Part shown: positions 1 through 8,459 of the stretch, piece after piece
How the letters are laid out: each line of letters opens with the position of its first letter
Numbering within the stretch: the first letter of the stretch is position 1
NCBI GenBank assembly: GCA_900554375.1
Contig: USHK01000013.1
Span: 1-12,107 of the forward strand
Source of the DNA: an uncultured Sutterella sp.
Lineage (GTDB): Bacteria > Pseudomonadota > Gammaproteobacteria > Burkholderiales > Burkholderiaceae_F
Reading direction: 5' to 3'
Length of the DNA: 12,107 nucleotides
The notes under the pieces: generated by a model
Databases searched by the model: none
Told to the model about the DNA's origin: nothing
Seen by the model: the letters and a program-made list of their open reading frames with translations, nothing else
Translations under genes and position numbers: made by a program

Positions 1-48
1 CGAGATTCATGAGCGTCTCGTGGGCTCGGAGATGTGTATAAGAGACAG
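1..48. other. Nextera i7-side sequencing adapter (artefact)
   Basis: This is not genomic DNA. Bases 1-6 match the tail of the Illumina P7 oligo, 7-14 (TCATGAGC) are an 8-base index, 15-29 are the Nextera read-2 adapter core, and 30-48 are the 19-base Tn5 mosaic end AGATGTGTATAAGAGACAG. The reverse strand extends the glyS frame with the artefact peptide LSLIHISEPTRRS, familiar from adapter-contaminated database proteins. Genome sequence begins at 49. Confidence 0.98.
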
Positions 49-1098
49 GGATTCAAGCGTCTGGAGACGGTCCTGATCGTAGAAGAATTTTGCGTCGGCT
101 AAACGGGCTCGGACCACGCGAGCGTTGCCGGAGCGAATCGCTTCACCCCCGTCTTTGGCTTCAATCTGAGAAACCAGAAGGAAGCGATTCATCAGTTTTT
201 TGTTCTGGTCCTTCAGTGCAAAGTACTTTTGATTCTGCTGCATCGTCAGAATCAGGCACTCGGCGGGAACCGTCAAAAATTCTTCATCAAAGCCGGATTC
301 ATATACGACGGGCCATTCCGTCAGAGCGGCAACTTCATTAACGAGATCATCAGGCATGATGATTTCGGCGTGAAGTTTTTCTGCAGCCGACTTGAGTTCT
401 CCGACCATCTTGTTCTTTCTCTCTTCGAAAGAGGCGACGATCTTGCCTTCTTTTTCCATCTGCTCAGCATATTTTTCAGCCTCTTTGATGGAAATTGGTT
501 CCTGGACGTGGAAACGGTGTCCCATCGTTTCACGACCGGCTTTCAAACCAAACAGCTCAACGGGAACGATTTCCTTGTCGAATAGGGCAACGAGGTGCTT
601 GACCGGGCGCACGAACTCAACTGTCTTGCCGTTTTCGAGCTGGTAGCTCATCACCTTAGGAATCGGCAGACGGCGGACGGCATGATCCAGAGCAATCTGC
701 AGACCATCCTTCAGAGAGACTCCGGCCTTGGTGCCTTCGTAAACCAGCTGGTCCTGTTTGCCGTCATTCACAACTTTAAGCTCGGAAGGCTCGCACTCGA
801 TACCGAGAGCCTTCATCTTCTTGCTCAGGGCCGGAGTAGCTTTACCTTCCGCATCCAAACCGACTTTCACCGGCACCAGCTTCTGACGGAAGGGTTTGTC
901 GGGTGCCACTTCGGAAACATCCGAAATGAGTGCCGCGATACGACGCGGTGAACCGTAAGCAGTGACCTGCGCGTTCGGAAGAGCCAGATCCTGCTCTTTC
1001 AGGCTGAAAGCCAATTCTTTGGCAAACGCCTTAGATAAATTGTCCAGCGCCTTCGGCGGCAGCTCTTCTGTTTGAATTTCAATCAATAATGAAGCCAT
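49..1098 (-). CDS. glyS: glycyl-tRNA synthetase beta subunit, N-terminal half (3' end cut by contig end)
   Basis: Beta subunit of the bacterial alpha2beta2 glycyl-tRNA synthetase, a cytoplasmic enzyme that charges tRNA-Gly. The first 350 residues are present out of about 690 usual for the family. The start MASLLIEIQTEELPPKAL is the characteristic GlyS N-terminus, and the stretches YGSPRRIAALI, MSYQLENGKTVEFVRPVKHLVALFD cut as two parts (VRPVKHLVAL visible), GRETMGHRFH and LTEWPVVYE all fit the tRNA-synt_2f family. I chose the ATG at 1098 because AGAGG lies about 9 nt upstream and homology begins there; an 18-residue upstream extension in the same frame runs into glyQ. glyQ ends 13 nt upstream, so the two subunits are co-expressed. 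The missing C-terminal part holds the anticodon-binding region. The frame runs on into adapter below base 49; those residues are not real. Confidence 0.96.
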
Positions 1099-1111
1099 TT
1101 TTCTAACCTCT

Positions 1112-2014
1112 TTATTCTTTTTTCTGGCACATCGGGAAGCCGAGGCGTTCACGGGAGTCGTAGTAGCTTTGGGCCACAGCTCGGGAAATCTGACGAATGC
1201 GGCCGATATAGGCTGCGCGTTCCGTCACACTGATGGCACCGCGTGCGTCAAGGAGGTTAAACGTATGCCCGGCTTTCAAAACCATTTCGTAGGCCGGAAG
1301 AGCAAGGTTCAAGTCCATCAGGCGCTTGGCTTCGCTCTCGAAGTAGTCAAACTGTTTGAGAAGTTTTTCAGGGTCGCTCGCCTCAAAGTTGTAATGGCTC
1401 TGCTCGACTTCGTTTTGATGGAAGACATCACCGTAAGTGAGAATATGTTCGCCTGAAGCGTCCTGCCACTTCGTGTAGACGAGATCAAAAACGTTGTCGC
1501 AGTTCTGCAGGTACATCGTCAGACGTTCAAGACCGTAAGTAATTTCTCCGGTAATCGGCTTGCATTCTAAGCCGCCGACTTGCTGGAAGTATGTGAACTG
1601 AGTCACTTCCATACCATTCATCCAGACTTCCCAGCCTAAACCCCAGGCACCGAGGGTCGGATTCTCCCAGTTGTCCTCGACGAAACGAATGTCGTTGACT
1701 TCAGTATCAATACCCAGCGCTCTTAAGGAGCCGAGGTAACGGTCAACAATATCGGTCGGAGCCGGCTTAAGAACCACTTGGAACTGATGGTGTTGGTGAA
1801 GACGATTGGGATTTTCGCCGTAACGGGCGTCTTTCGGTCTTCTGGACGGCTGCACGTACGCAGCTCTCCATGGCTCAGGACCTAAGGCTCTGAGAAATGT
1901 TGCGGTATGAGAGGTGCCGGCACCGACTTCAATGTCGATCGGCTGGAGCAAGGCACAGCCCTGTCCGTTCCAATACTGCTGTAGACGCAGAATAACTTCC
2001 TGAAATGTGAGCAT
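1112..2014 (-). CDS. glyQ: glycyl-tRNA synthetase alpha subunit
   Basis: Catalytic alpha subunit of the tetrameric bacterial glycyl-tRNA synthetase, which activates glycine with ATP and transfers it to tRNA-Gly together with GlyS. The 300 residues match the normal length (about 300). The N-terminus [20 protein letters not shown], then [39 protein letters not shown] and [14 protein letters not shown], are near-invariant GlyQ blocks carrying the class II active site. [13 protein letters not shown] and [13 protein letters not shown] follow at the expected places. The ATG at 2014 begins directly at the conserved N-terminus; the ribosome site is weak (GAGAAG, rather far upstream). glyS starts 13 nt after its TAA. 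It follows lnt by 48 nt in the same direction. The lnt-glyQ-glyS linkage is a betaproteobacterial arrangement as far as I know. Confidence 0.98.
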   Translation of the reverse strand: MLTFQEVILRLQQYWNGQGCALLQPIDIEVGAGTSHTATFLRALGPEPWRAAYVQPSRRPKDARYGENPNRLHQHHQFQVVLKPAPTDIVDRYLGSLRALGIDTEVNDIRFVEDNWENPTLGAWGLGWEVWMNGMEVTQFTYFQQVGGLECKPITGEITYGLERLTMYLQNCDNVFDLVYTKWQDASGEHILTYGDVFHQNEVEQSHYNFEASDPEKLLKQFDYFESEAKRLMDLNLALPAYEMVLKAGHTFNLLDARGAISVTERAAYIGRIRQISRAVAQSYYDSRERLGFPMCQKKE

Positions 2015-2030
2015 AATTTCGAACTTTTTC

Positions 2031-2054
2031 TTCTCAGCAATGCTGAATTGAGAA
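2031..2054 (-). repeat. inverted repeat in the lnt-glyQ gap
   Basis: The 48-nt gap between lnt and glyQ contains arms TTCTCA and TGAGAA with an internal CAGC/GCTG pair. On the minus strand it is followed by GAAAAAG, not a U-run, so it does not look like a terminator. It could be a small RNA-processing or stability hairpin in front of glyQ, or chance. Confidence 0.3.
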
Positions 2055-2062
2055 TAATCTTT

Positions 2063-3589
2063 TTATTTTAGCGGGAGACGGTGTCTTTTTCTGAACAACA
2101 AGGCAAGGATTGCACTGATAAGAACCAAAACCATAGCTCCGAGCCAAGGAAGGGCACCAAACTTCACAAAAGGGGTTGGATCTCCTTGCGCTGCCACCAC
2201 TTCCACATCGAGCCTGCCGGGCTTCATTGCCGGGAGCTCGGCCGCAACTTTGCCGCTGCTCGTAACGTAGGCCGTCATTCCGGTGTTTGTCGCGCGAATG
2301 ACCGGCCGAGCAAATTCCATTGCGCGCATCCGTGAAATATTGAGGTGCTGAGGCAAAGCATGCGTGTTGCCGAACCAACCGAGATTGGAGAGATTCACCA
2401 AAAGATTCGGGGCATGAGTCCCCCCTTTCCACCAGTCTCTGATTTCTGATGCAAAGAGATCCTCATAACACAAAAGCGGAGCTGCAACTACGCCGTCAAT
2501 CTCAAAAGGTTTTTGATCGTTTGTTCCCTTCAGCAGATCTCCCATCGGGATCTGCAGCATGTCGATAAACCACCGAAAACCAGTGGGAACATACTCTCCG
2601 AAGGGAACCAAGTGTTTTTTCGTGTAAGACTGAACGATCTTTTCATGCTCGACCAGCACTGCCGTATTTCGATACCCGTCCTCCCCGCGCAAAAAGCCGC
2701 CGAACATTAAGGCAGTTTTCCCGTTAGTGACATGAGTAAATTTGCTCCAAATTTCCGGTTTCAGCTGTTGAAGCGGAATCGGAAAAATCGTTTCCGGAAG
2801 AACGATAAGACCGTTCTCCGGAACTGGTTTTTCATTCATCAATCGAACATAACGCTCAAAACTGTTGAGACTGCCCATAGGAGAAAATTTTTCGTCCTGA
2901 GCAATTCCGCCTTGAACCAATCGAACGGAAAGAGTTTTATACGGCTCAGTCCAACGGATATCCGCCAGCCCAAACGCGAGGGAAAAGACAATCAGAAGAC
3001 CGGCACAGGCAACAGCGACGGCCCTGAGGTTTTTACGCTCAATGAGAAGCAGCGCACCACATCCTGAAATAAACGGGGCTAAAAAATTAATACCGTCAGC
3101 GCCGCAGATCGGAGCAAATGCGGAGAGGAAACTGTCGACATGCGCATAGGACACTGCACTCCAGGAAAAGCCTGAAAAAAGCACGCATCTGAGCCATTCT
3201 GTGAGCCCCCAAGCGGCCGGTGCAATTACCGTCAACATTAAGGCGGGACTCGAACCGCGCTTCATGGACCAAGCGCAGAGCGCGCCGACGGCAGCGGGAT
3301 AAAGAGCCAGGTAGCAGGAAAAAATAAGGACAACGAAGACAGCAAAAACCGCCGGCTGATAGCCGTAGTCGTGGACGGAAACGTACAGCCAAGCAAGAGA
3401 AGAAGCAAACCAACCCATGCCGAAGAGGAGGCCGGCGAGGAAACCGGCCTTAACGGTGCGCAGTCCTGCAACAATCAAAAACAGCAAAGTTAGCGCCGCA
3501 AGCTGCAGCCATCCGTTTGCCGGTGCCAGAGAGTATCCCTGCGCAACACCGGCAAGTAAGGCGACTAAGTACGGAAGGAACTTCTTCAC
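2063..3589 (-). CDS. lnt: apolipoprotein N-acyltransferase
   Basis: Inner-membrane enzyme that adds the third acyl chain to the N-terminal cysteine of lipoproteins, the last step of lipoprotein maturation. The 508 residues match the family length. The first ~210 residues form several hydrophobic membrane segments, residues ~218-465 are a periplasmic nitrilase-fold domain, and a last membrane segment lies at ~480-500 before a basic tail. The catalytic triad aligns with E. coli Glu267/Lys335/Cys387 as Glu266 (LPETIFP), Lys324 (YTKKHLVPFGE) and Cys374 (LLCYEDLF); Glu332 also matches a required residue. The start is GTG at 3589, the only in-frame start after the corC stop; no convincing ribosome site precedes it, so translation may depend on coupling to corC, which ends 15 nt upstream. 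Same order as E. coli ybeX-lnt. Confidence 0.97.
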   Translation of the reverse strand: MKKFLPYLVALLAGVAQGYSLAPANGWLQLAALTLLFLIVAGLRTVKAGFLAGLLFGMGWFASSLAWLYVSVHDYGYQPAVFAVFVVLIFSCYLALYPAAVGALCAWSMKRGSSPALMLTVIAPAAWGLTEWLRCVLFSGFSWSAVSYAHVDSFLSAFAPICGADGINFLAPFISGCGALLLIERKNLRAVAVACAGLLIVFSLAFGLADIRWTEPYKTLSVRLVQGGIAQDEKFSPMGSLNSFERYVRLMNEKPVPENGLIVLPETIFPIPLQQLKPEIWSKFTHVTNGKTALMFGGFLRGEDGYRNTAVLVEHEKIVQSYTKKHLVPFGEYVPTGFRWFIDMLQIPMGDLLKGTNDQKPFEIDGVVAAPLLCYEDLFASEIRDWWKGGTHAPNLLVNLSNLGWFGNTHALPQHLNISRMRAMEFARPVIRATNTGMTAYVTSSGKVAAELPAMKPGRLDVEVVAAQGDPTPFVKFGALPWLGAMVLVLISAILALLFRKRHRLPLK

Positions 3590-3604
3590 GTTTTTGAGAG
3601 GTTT

Positions 3605-4477
3605 TTAAGCCTTCGCCGGTTGCTGTGCGGTCTGCTCCGGCTCCAGCTTCTCAACCGTGAGCATCTTGACTTGGCGTGCCAACGCTTTCGTCACAACAAA
3701 TCGGAAGCCTTGAAGAACGACGGACTCCCCAACCTGAGGAACGTGCTCCAATTCATCGCTCACGAGACCGCCCACACTTTCAAATCGGTCGTCCGAAAAA
3801 TGGGTTCCGAACACACGGTTGAATTCATTAATATGAGTGCTCGCCTTGACACGCCAGCGGGCCGCGCCGATCGCAACGATATCGGAAGCATCGTTGACAA
3901 CGTCATACTCGTCGTCAATCTCCCCGACGATCTCTTCCAAAACGTCTTCAATCGTAATCAGGCCCGAAACCGAACCAAACTCGTCAACCACTAAGGCCAT
4001 GTGATTGCGCTTGAGACGGAACTCTTTCAGAAGAACATCGGCTGGTTTACTTTCCGGTACGAACACAGGCTGCCTTAAATGCTGGCGAATCTCGTACTCG
4101 GGATTGATGAAAAGACGCAGCAGATCTTTCGCCAGAAGAATTCCGAGAACGTTGTCTTTATCTCCGTCGATGACGGGAAAACGAGAGTGGCCTGCAGCGA
4201 TGACTTGTTTGATCCAATCTTGAGCATTTCCGGAAATATCGATCACAATCATCTGGGTCCGAGGAACCATCAAATCCTCTGCACGCAAGCTGTTGACGCG
4301 CATGACTCCTTCGATCATGTGCATGCCGTCGTCCGTCAAAAGTTTTCTGTCGTGTGCAATATGAAGATCATCAAGGAGTTCTTTTTGAGTCTCTGGCGCA
4401 TCGGCATGAAAAAATTTATCCGACAGCTTCTCAAAAAAATTCTTCCCTTTAGGTTCGTCAGTCTTATTGTCCGCCAT
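3605..4477 (-). CDS. corC: HlyC/CorC family CBS-domain protein (YbeX-like)
   Basis: Soluble CorC/YbeX protein, historically linked to magnesium/cobalt efflux with CorA and, in E. coli, to ribosome function; the exact biochemical role is unsettled. The 290 residues lack the membrane-embedded DUF21 domain found in larger relatives. Domain order: an acidic, variable N-terminal ~60 residues; CBS motif 1 at ~66-125 starting with the typical AEDLMVPRTQM; CBS motif 2 at ~133-185 ending in GLITIEDVLEEIVGEIDDE; and a CorC_HlyC transporter-associated domain at ~200-278 with RFESVGGLV. A short Gln/Ala-rich tail follows. The ATG at 4477 is preceded by no strong ribosome site. It sits between ybeY (32 nt upstream) and lnt (15 nt downstream), the classic cluster position. 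Confidence 0.95.
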   Translation of the reverse strand: MADNKTDEPKGKNFFEKLSDKFFHADAPETQKELLDDLHIAHDRKLLTDDGMHMIEGVMRVNSLRAEDLMVPRTQMIVIDISGNAQDWIKQVIAAGHSRFPVIDGDKDNVLGILLAKDLLRLFINPEYEIRQHLRQPVFVPESKPADVLLKEFRLKRNHMALVVDEFGSVSGLITIEDVLEEIVGEIDDEYDVVNDASDIVAIGAARWRVKASTHINEFNRVFGTHFSDDRFESVGGLVSDELEHVPQVGESVVLQGFRFVVTKALARQVKMLTVEKLEPEQTAQQPAKA

Positions 4478-4509
4478 TTCTAAATACAGATTTCTCTAAG
4501 TTGATTAAC

Positions 4510-4980
4510 CTAAGCCAGGGGCTGAGGCGTGTAGTTTCGGTCAGGATACGGAACATCAAAGCCCAGATCAACTAAAACATCGGTCTCTCTTTGCTCCATG
4601 ACCTCGGCCTCTTCGTCGTTCATATGGTCATAACCTTGCGCATGCAGCGTCCCGTGAACGAGAAGGTGAGCCATGTGCTCTTCCAAGGTTTTGTTCTGAT
4701 CCTTAGACTCTTTTTCGAGCACCGGCACACAAATTACCAGGTCGGCCTCTACAACAGGCTCGACCTGATAATCAAATGTCAAAACATTGGTAGCGTAGTC
4801 CTTACCCCGATAGGTCTTATTGAGCTCTCTGCCCTCTTCTTCTTCAACGAAACGAACCGTAATTTGGGCATCGTGTTCCAAGGCTCGGCCGATCCAGCGC
4901 TGGATTTTTCCTCTGGACGGAAGCTGTGGAAAGTGAGCAAGATTTTGAACGGAAAGACTCAAAACATGAGGTTTACGCAT
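4510..4980 (-). CDS. ybeY: endoribonuclease YbeY (rRNA maturation factor)
   Basis: Metal-dependent single-strand endoribonuclease involved in 16S rRNA 3'-end maturation and ribosome quality control. With the start at 4980 the protein is 156 residues, normal for the family. The signature [11 protein letters not shown] supplies the three zinc-binding histidines, His109, His113 and His119. The conserved block upstream reads YATNVLTF (about residues 62-69), the form I associate with betaproteobacteria, where E. coli-like proteins have TDVLSF. I prefer the ATG at 4980 over a start at 5034 because homology begins there, a purine-rich GAGAG lies upstream, and it gives an 8-nt overlap with the phoH stop that favours coupled translation. 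Stop is TAG, then 32 nt to corC. Confidence 0.96.
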   Translation of the reverse strand: MRKPHVLSLSVQNLAHFPQLPSRGKIQRWIGRALEHDAQITVRFVEEEEGRELNKTYRGKDYATNVLTFDYQVEPVVEADLVICVPVLEKESKDQNKTLEEHMAHLLVHGTLHAQGYDHMNDEEAEVMEQRETDVLVDLGFDVPYPDRNYTPQPLA

Positions 4981-5968
4981 GTTGGTATTCTCTCTTCTCG
5001 GCTTTTTGGTAGGCCTCAACAATACGAGCAACAAGAGGATGACGAACCACGTCGGCCGAAGTGAAATAAGTCATAGAGACTCCTCGAACATCTTGAAGAA
5101 TATGCGAGGCCTCGATCAGCCCGCTTCGCTGGCCCCTCGGCAAGTCGATCTGGGAAGCGTCTCCAGTAATAACTGCTTTAGAGCCGAAGCCGATACGCGT
5201 CAGGAACATTTTCATCTGTTCCGGAGTTGTATTTTGGGCTTCGTCAAGAATAACAAAAGAAGCGTTCAAAGTACGTCCGCGCATGTAGGCCAAAGGCGCA
5301 ATCTCAATCTTCTGCTTTTCCAGCAGGCGCTGCGTCTTTTCCGTACCCAGCAAATCAAACAATGCGTCATAGAGCGGGCGCAAATAAGGGTCGACTTTCT
5401 GACTCAAATCTCCGGGAAGGAAACCTAATTTCTCGCCGGCCTCAACCGCCGGACGAGTCAATACAATTCTTTCGACCTCGCCCTTTTCAAATGCGCTGAC
5501 AGCCGCGGCAACGGCTAAGTAGGTCTTGCCGGTACCGGCTGGCCCGATTCCGAAGGAAACATCATGGGAAAGGATGTTGCGAATATAGGTTCGCTGCATC
5601 GGTGTGCGCCCCTGAAGTCCCTTTCGATTGGTGCGAAGCTCTGGAACCGGTTCTTCGGCAGCCAGCTCTTCTGCAGGCGCATTCCGGCCCACAAGGTAGA
5701 GCTGGATATCTTCTGCCGTCAACTCGTCGCTTTTACGCTCTGCGACGGCGGCCAAATCCGTCAAAGCTTGAATAGCTTTACGGCAGTTTGCCTGGGTACC
5801 CTTAACGCCGAAAGACGCGCCGCGGCGAGAAATTTCCACGTTGAGGAAATTTTCCAGCTGAGCCAAATTCGAATCCAACGGTCCTACCAAACTGGACAAA
5901 TCACTGTTATTGATTTGAAGATCCAAATTTAAGGATGTTTGATCGGCTTTCGTTTTAACTTCAGTCAT
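4973..5968 (-). CDS. phoH: PhoH-like ATPase (YbeZ)
   Basis: PhoH-family P-loop ATPase; the family is implicated in RNA metabolism and is nearly always beside ybeY, but no firm reaction is established for this branch. The 331 residues carry an N-terminal variable and KH-like region (~1-115), then the PhoH domain with Walker A GPAGTGKT at 142-149, the block [18 protein letters not shown] at 171-188, Walker B VILDEAQN at 239-246, and [10 protein letters not shown] at 268-277. The ATG at 5968 overlaps the miaB stop by one base (TAATG) and has a strong ribosome site, GGAGGGG, about 11 nt upstream, so it can be both coupled and independently loaded. Its end overlaps the ybeY start by 8 nt. Confidence 0.97.
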   Translation of the reverse strand: MTEVKTKADQTSLNLDLQINNSDLSSLVGPLDSNLAQLENFLNVEISRRGASFGVKGTQANCRKAIQALTDLAAVAERKSDELTAEDIQLYLVGRNAPAEELAAEEPVPELRTNRKGLQGRTPMQRTYIRNILSHDVSFGIGPAGTGKTYLAVAAAVSAFEKGEVERIVLTRPAVEAGEKLGFLPGDLSQKVDPYLRPLYDALFDLLGTEKTQRLLEKQKIEIAPLAYMRGRTLNASFVILDEAQNTTPEQMKMFLTRIGFGSKAVITGDASQIDLPRGQRSGLIEASHILQDVRGVSMTYFTSADVVRHPLVARIVEAYQKAEKREYQHA

Positions 5969-7293
5969 TAAATTAATTCCCCTCCCAGGGTGTGCGGGTA
6001 AACCTCATTAATTTTGAGGTTTACCATCTGACCGATAAGGTTTTCAGGCCCATTAAAGGTAACAATTCGGTTGTTGTCCGTCCGGGCGGAGAGCTTGCCT
6101 TCGCCTTTCTTCGCCTCTCCGACTACCAGACAGCGCTGTACGCTTCCCACCATCGACTGTGAAATTTCCTGAGCATGCTGAGTATTCAAAGCCTGAAGCC
6201 TCTGAAGCCTCTCAAGTTTCACAGCCTGAGGCGTGTCGTCAGGTAACTCAGCAGCCGGTGTACCTGGGCGCTTGGAGTAAACGAAAGAGAAACTGGCATC
6301 AAACTTGATCTCTTTGATGAGATTCATCGTTTTTTCAAAATCTTCTTCCGTTTCGTTCGGGAATCCGACGATGAAGTCCGTCGCAATGCTGATGTCCGGA
6401 CGAATCGCACGAAGCTTGCGAATAATGGATTTGTACTCGAGGATCGTATAACCGCGTTTCATGCCGGCCAAAACGCGGTCGCTTCCGGCTTGAACCGGCA
6501 GGTGCACGTGATTAGCCAGTATCGGAATCTTGCGGTAAGCCTCTATCAGGCGATTCGTAAATTCTTTCGGATGAGAGGTTGTATAACGAATTCTCTCAAT
6601 GCCCTCGATTTCCGCAACGTATTCAAGCAAAAGCGCAAAGTCAACAACTTCACCGTCAGGACCTTCTCCTCGATAAGCGTTAACGTTCTGTCCCAGCAAA
6701 GTGACTTCTTTTACGCCCTGGGCGGCAAGCTGGGCAATCTCAACGAGAACGTCCTCGACAGGGCGGGAGAACTCCTCTCCTCGGGTATAAGGCACAACGC
6801 AGTAAGAGCAGTACTTGCTGCAGCCTTCCATAATGGAAACAAAGGCTGTCGCCGCATCAGCGTGCGGAGTCGGCAGGTGGTCAAATTTTTCGATCTCAGG
6901 AAAACTGATATCGACCTGAGGACGATGCTCTTTTTCGTTCTTTTCCAAGAGCTCCGGAAGACGATGGAGGGTCTGAGGTCCGAAAACTACGTCAACATAG
7001 GGAGCACGACGAACGATGTTGCCGCCTTCCTGACTGGCAACGCAGCCGCCGACGGCGATTTTAAGATTCGGTTTTATCTTTTTCAGTTCTCTGACTCGCC
7101 CGAGGTCGGAAAACACTTTTTCCTGAGCCTTTTCTCGGATAGAGCATGTATTAAAAACAACTAAATCGGCTTCGTTGATATCATCGGTTACTTCATAACC
7201 GGCTGCTGCCTTAGCAATATCTGCGATTTTGCCCGAATCATATTCATTCATCTGGCAGCCAAAAGTCTTTAAGTAAATTTTTTTCGCGTTCAC
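5968..7293 (-). CDS. miaB: tRNA-2-methylthio-N6-dimethylallyladenosine(37) synthase
   Basis: Radical-SAM methylthiotransferase that converts i6A37 to ms2i6A37 in tRNAs reading UNN codons. The 441 residues show the three family domains: an N-terminal UPF0004 domain whose Cys13 ([10 protein letters not shown]), Cys50 (NTCSIREKA) and Cys84 (GGCVASQ) bind the auxiliary 4Fe-4S cluster; a radical-SAM domain with CSKYCSYC (Cys158, Cys162, Cys165) and [11 protein letters not shown]; and a C-terminal TRAM RNA-binding domain at ~378-440. The start is GTG at 7293: an in-frame stop lies two codons upstream and no ATG is available near the conserved N-terminus. No good ribosome site is visible. It is the first gene of the packed cluster; phoH begins within its stop codon. 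Confidence 0.98.
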   Translation of the reverse strand: MNAKKIYLKTFGCQMNEYDSGKIADIAKAAAGYEVTDDINEADLVVFNTCSIREKAQEKVFSDLGRVRELKKIKPNLKIAVGGCVASQEGGNIVRRAPYVDVVFGPQTLHRLPELLEKNEKEHRPQVDISFPEIEKFDHLPTPHADAATAFVSIMEGCSKYCSYCVVPYTRGEEFSRPVEDVLVEIAQLAAQGVKEVTLLGQNVNAYRGEGPDGEVVDFALLLEYVAEIEGIERIRYTTSHPKEFTNRLIEAYRKIPILANHVHLPVQAGSDRVLAGMKRGYTILEYKSIIRKLRAIRPDISIATDFIVGFPNETEEDFEKTMNLIKEIKFDASFSFVYSKRPGTPAAELPDDTPQAVKLERLQRLQALNTQHAQEISQSMVGSVQRCLVVGEAKKGEGKLSARTDNNRIVTFNGPENLIGQMVNLKINEVYPHTLGGELI

Positions 7294-7345
7294 GGTTTAT
7301 GTCCGGTGGCGGTTAATACAAACTTTCTAAAAAAGAAAGCCACTT

Positions 7346-7364
7346 AAAAAGAACAGCGTTCCCC
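7346..7364 (-). terminator. weak terminator-like hairpin between apaH and miaB
   Basis: On the minus strand GGGGAAC and GTTC pair around a GCT loop and are followed by TTTTT, 24-42 nt after the apaH stop. The Watson-Crick stem is only about 4 bp and needs G-U pairs to extend, so this would be leaky at best. It may partly separate apaH from the miaB cluster. Confidence 0.3.
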
Positions 7365-7387
7365 ATAAAAGAACATATTTCCCGGAA

Positions 7388-8212
7388 TTAAATATTTCGC
7401 TTTTCTCCGGGAATACGATAAATTGGTGCTTTCACACTGAACGTTTCGCGATGACGTCCCAAGCGTCGTGCAGTCAGAGCGCCGCCCCAAAGGCATGCGG
7501 TGTCCAGCGGAAAAACATTGGAGACGTCGGTGACGGGACCGAGTGTGGACCAGTGTCCGAAAGCAACCGGCGTTTTTACCGTCTTGCGGTCGGGAAACTT
7601 GAACCAGGGAATGCATTCAACAGGGGTATCGGCAGGAGATAGTTTCTGTTTGAAATCCATCGTCCCGTCAGCGTTGAGATAACGAGTGCGCGTCAGCACA
7701 TTGACAATAGCGCGCAAGCGATCTTTACCCCGGAGATCCGAGTTCCACTGCTGTTTGCCGAAAAGTTCTCCCATCTGACTCAGTCCCTTATCGGATCGGA
7801 GAAATTTCTCAACTCGAGAGGCCTGTTTTAGGGTTTCTTCAACCGACCATGACCAATGAGTGGCTGCATGAACACACAAAAATCCATGATCGACCAGCGC
7901 GAGAGGCCGATTTCTCAACCATTGAACGATTTCATCACAGTCAGGCGCATTAAGAATTTCGGCAATGGTGTCTTCAGGAGACATTGCTCTTTGTCCGGCG
8001 TAGACAGCAAGAAAATGAAGTTCATGATTGCCCAGGAGGCATTCGGCGCGCTCCCCCATTCGCATAACTGTTCGAATGGTTTCCAGAGATTTCGGGCCTC
8101 GATTGATGATGTCGCCGATAAAAATCAAACGGCTTTTGCTCGGGATCTGTTGGAGTAGCTGTTCCAGGGTGTCAAAACAACCGTGGACGTCGCCTATGGC
8201 ATAAGTTTTCAC
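7388..8212 (-). CDS. apaH: bis(5'-nucleosyl)-tetraphosphatase, symmetrical (ApaH)
   Basis: Cytoplasmic hydrolase that splits diadenosine tetraphosphate (Ap4A) symmetrically into two ADP, limiting alarmone and Np4-RNA-cap levels. The 274 residues match the usual ~275-280. The calcineurin-like metallophosphatase signature is complete: GDVHG at 7-11, GDIINRGP at 33-40 and GNHE at 61-64, followed by the histidine-bearing VHAATHW and the ApaH-type FGHWSTLGP. The start is GTG at 8212, placed directly before the conserved KTYAIGDVHG; an ATG one base earlier is followed at once by TGA. AAGAG about 9 nt upstream is a fair ribosome site. It reads in the same direction as miaB, 94 nt away, and lies next to the proposed insertion junction, which may have separated it from its former upstream neighbour. 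Confidence 0.96.
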   Translation of the reverse strand: MKTYAIGDVHGCFDTLEQLLQQIPSKSRLIFIGDIINRGPKSLETIRTVMRMGERAECLLGNHELHFLAVYAGQRAMSPEDTIAEILNAPDCDEIVQWLRNRPLALVDHGFLCVHAATHWSWSVEETLKQASRVEKFLRSDKGLSQMGELFGKQQWNSDLRGKDRLRAIVNVLTRTRYLNADGTMDFKQKLSPADTPVECIPWFKFPDRKTVKTPVAFGHWSTLGPVTDVSNVFPLDTACLWGGALTARRLGRHRETFSVKAPIYRIPGEKRNI

Positions 8213-8271
8213 ATCTAGCTCTTTTAGAACAAAGATTCACCGGTTTGAAAATCCGGCCCACAAATGAAAAT

Positions 8272-8298
8272 GCCCGAAAGCTCATAAAGCTCCCGGGC
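8272..8298 (-). terminator. intrinsic terminator upstream of apaH, reading leftward
   Basis: On the minus strand GCCCGGGAGCT and AGCTTTCGGGC form an unbroken 11-bp stem (nine Watson-Crick pairs plus two G-U) around a TTATG loop, followed by ATTTTCATTTG. The G-U pairs become A-C mismatches on the plus strand, so the functional RNA is the leftward one. It lies 60 nt before the apaH start, so it should end transcription entering from the right. No gene now lies directly before it, which suggests that its original partner was displaced by the insertion. Confidence 0.7.
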
Positions 8299-8335
8299 GG
8301 TATCTTGGTGGGAATCACGGCATCCAAATTGGCTT

Positions 8336-8416
8336 GTAACTCATTGATTTTATTAGATCGCACTTTTCATGGGGAGCGCTGTACGTCTAACTATACGTCA
8401 ATAAGCAACTCATTGA
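8336..8416. repeat. direct repeat pair GYAACTCATTGA
   Basis: GTAACTCATTGA at 8336-8347 and GCAACTCATTGA at 8405-8416 match at 11 of 12 bases, in the same orientation and 69 bp apart. They sit just inside the orphan terminator, where an attachment site would be expected. They could be core-type recombinase sites, but the match is short and could be chance. Confidence 0.4.
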
Positions 8417-8459
8417 GGGAAAACCCTTAAGAGTGTTTAGCCGTATTCACATCGCCGAG

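Noticed and set aside
1099..1152. Upstream extension of GlyS (18 extra residues)
   Set aside because: It overlaps the glyQ end; the conserved N-terminus MASLLIEIQTEELPP begins at 1098 behind a ribosome site.
2015..2062. T-box or glycine riboswitch in front of glyQ
   Set aside because: The gap is only 48 nt and holds just a small inverted repeat; neither aptamer could fit, and T-boxes belong mainly to Gram-positive bacteria.
4981..5034. Upstream extension of YbeY (18 extra residues)
   Set aside because: The extension lies wholly inside phoH in another frame, and family homology and the purine-rich site support the ATG at 4980.
4591..5064. 157-residue plus-strand open frame opposite ybeY and phoH
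   Set aside because: Antisense shadow spanning two well-supported genes; no domain signal.
6490..7164. 224-residue plus-strand open frame opposite miaB
   Set aside because: It is the antisense shadow of a certain gene, with no ribosome site and no recognisable motif.
8300..8330. tRNA 3' end on the minus strand (sequence ends CCCACCA before the terminator)
   Set aside because: No TTCRA T-loop, no T-stem and no matching acceptor stem can be built in the preceding bases.
8172..8363. 63-residue minus-strand frame overlapping the apaH start and the terminator
   Set aside because: It runs through the terminator stem and the apaH N-terminus in another frame and resembles nothing known to me.
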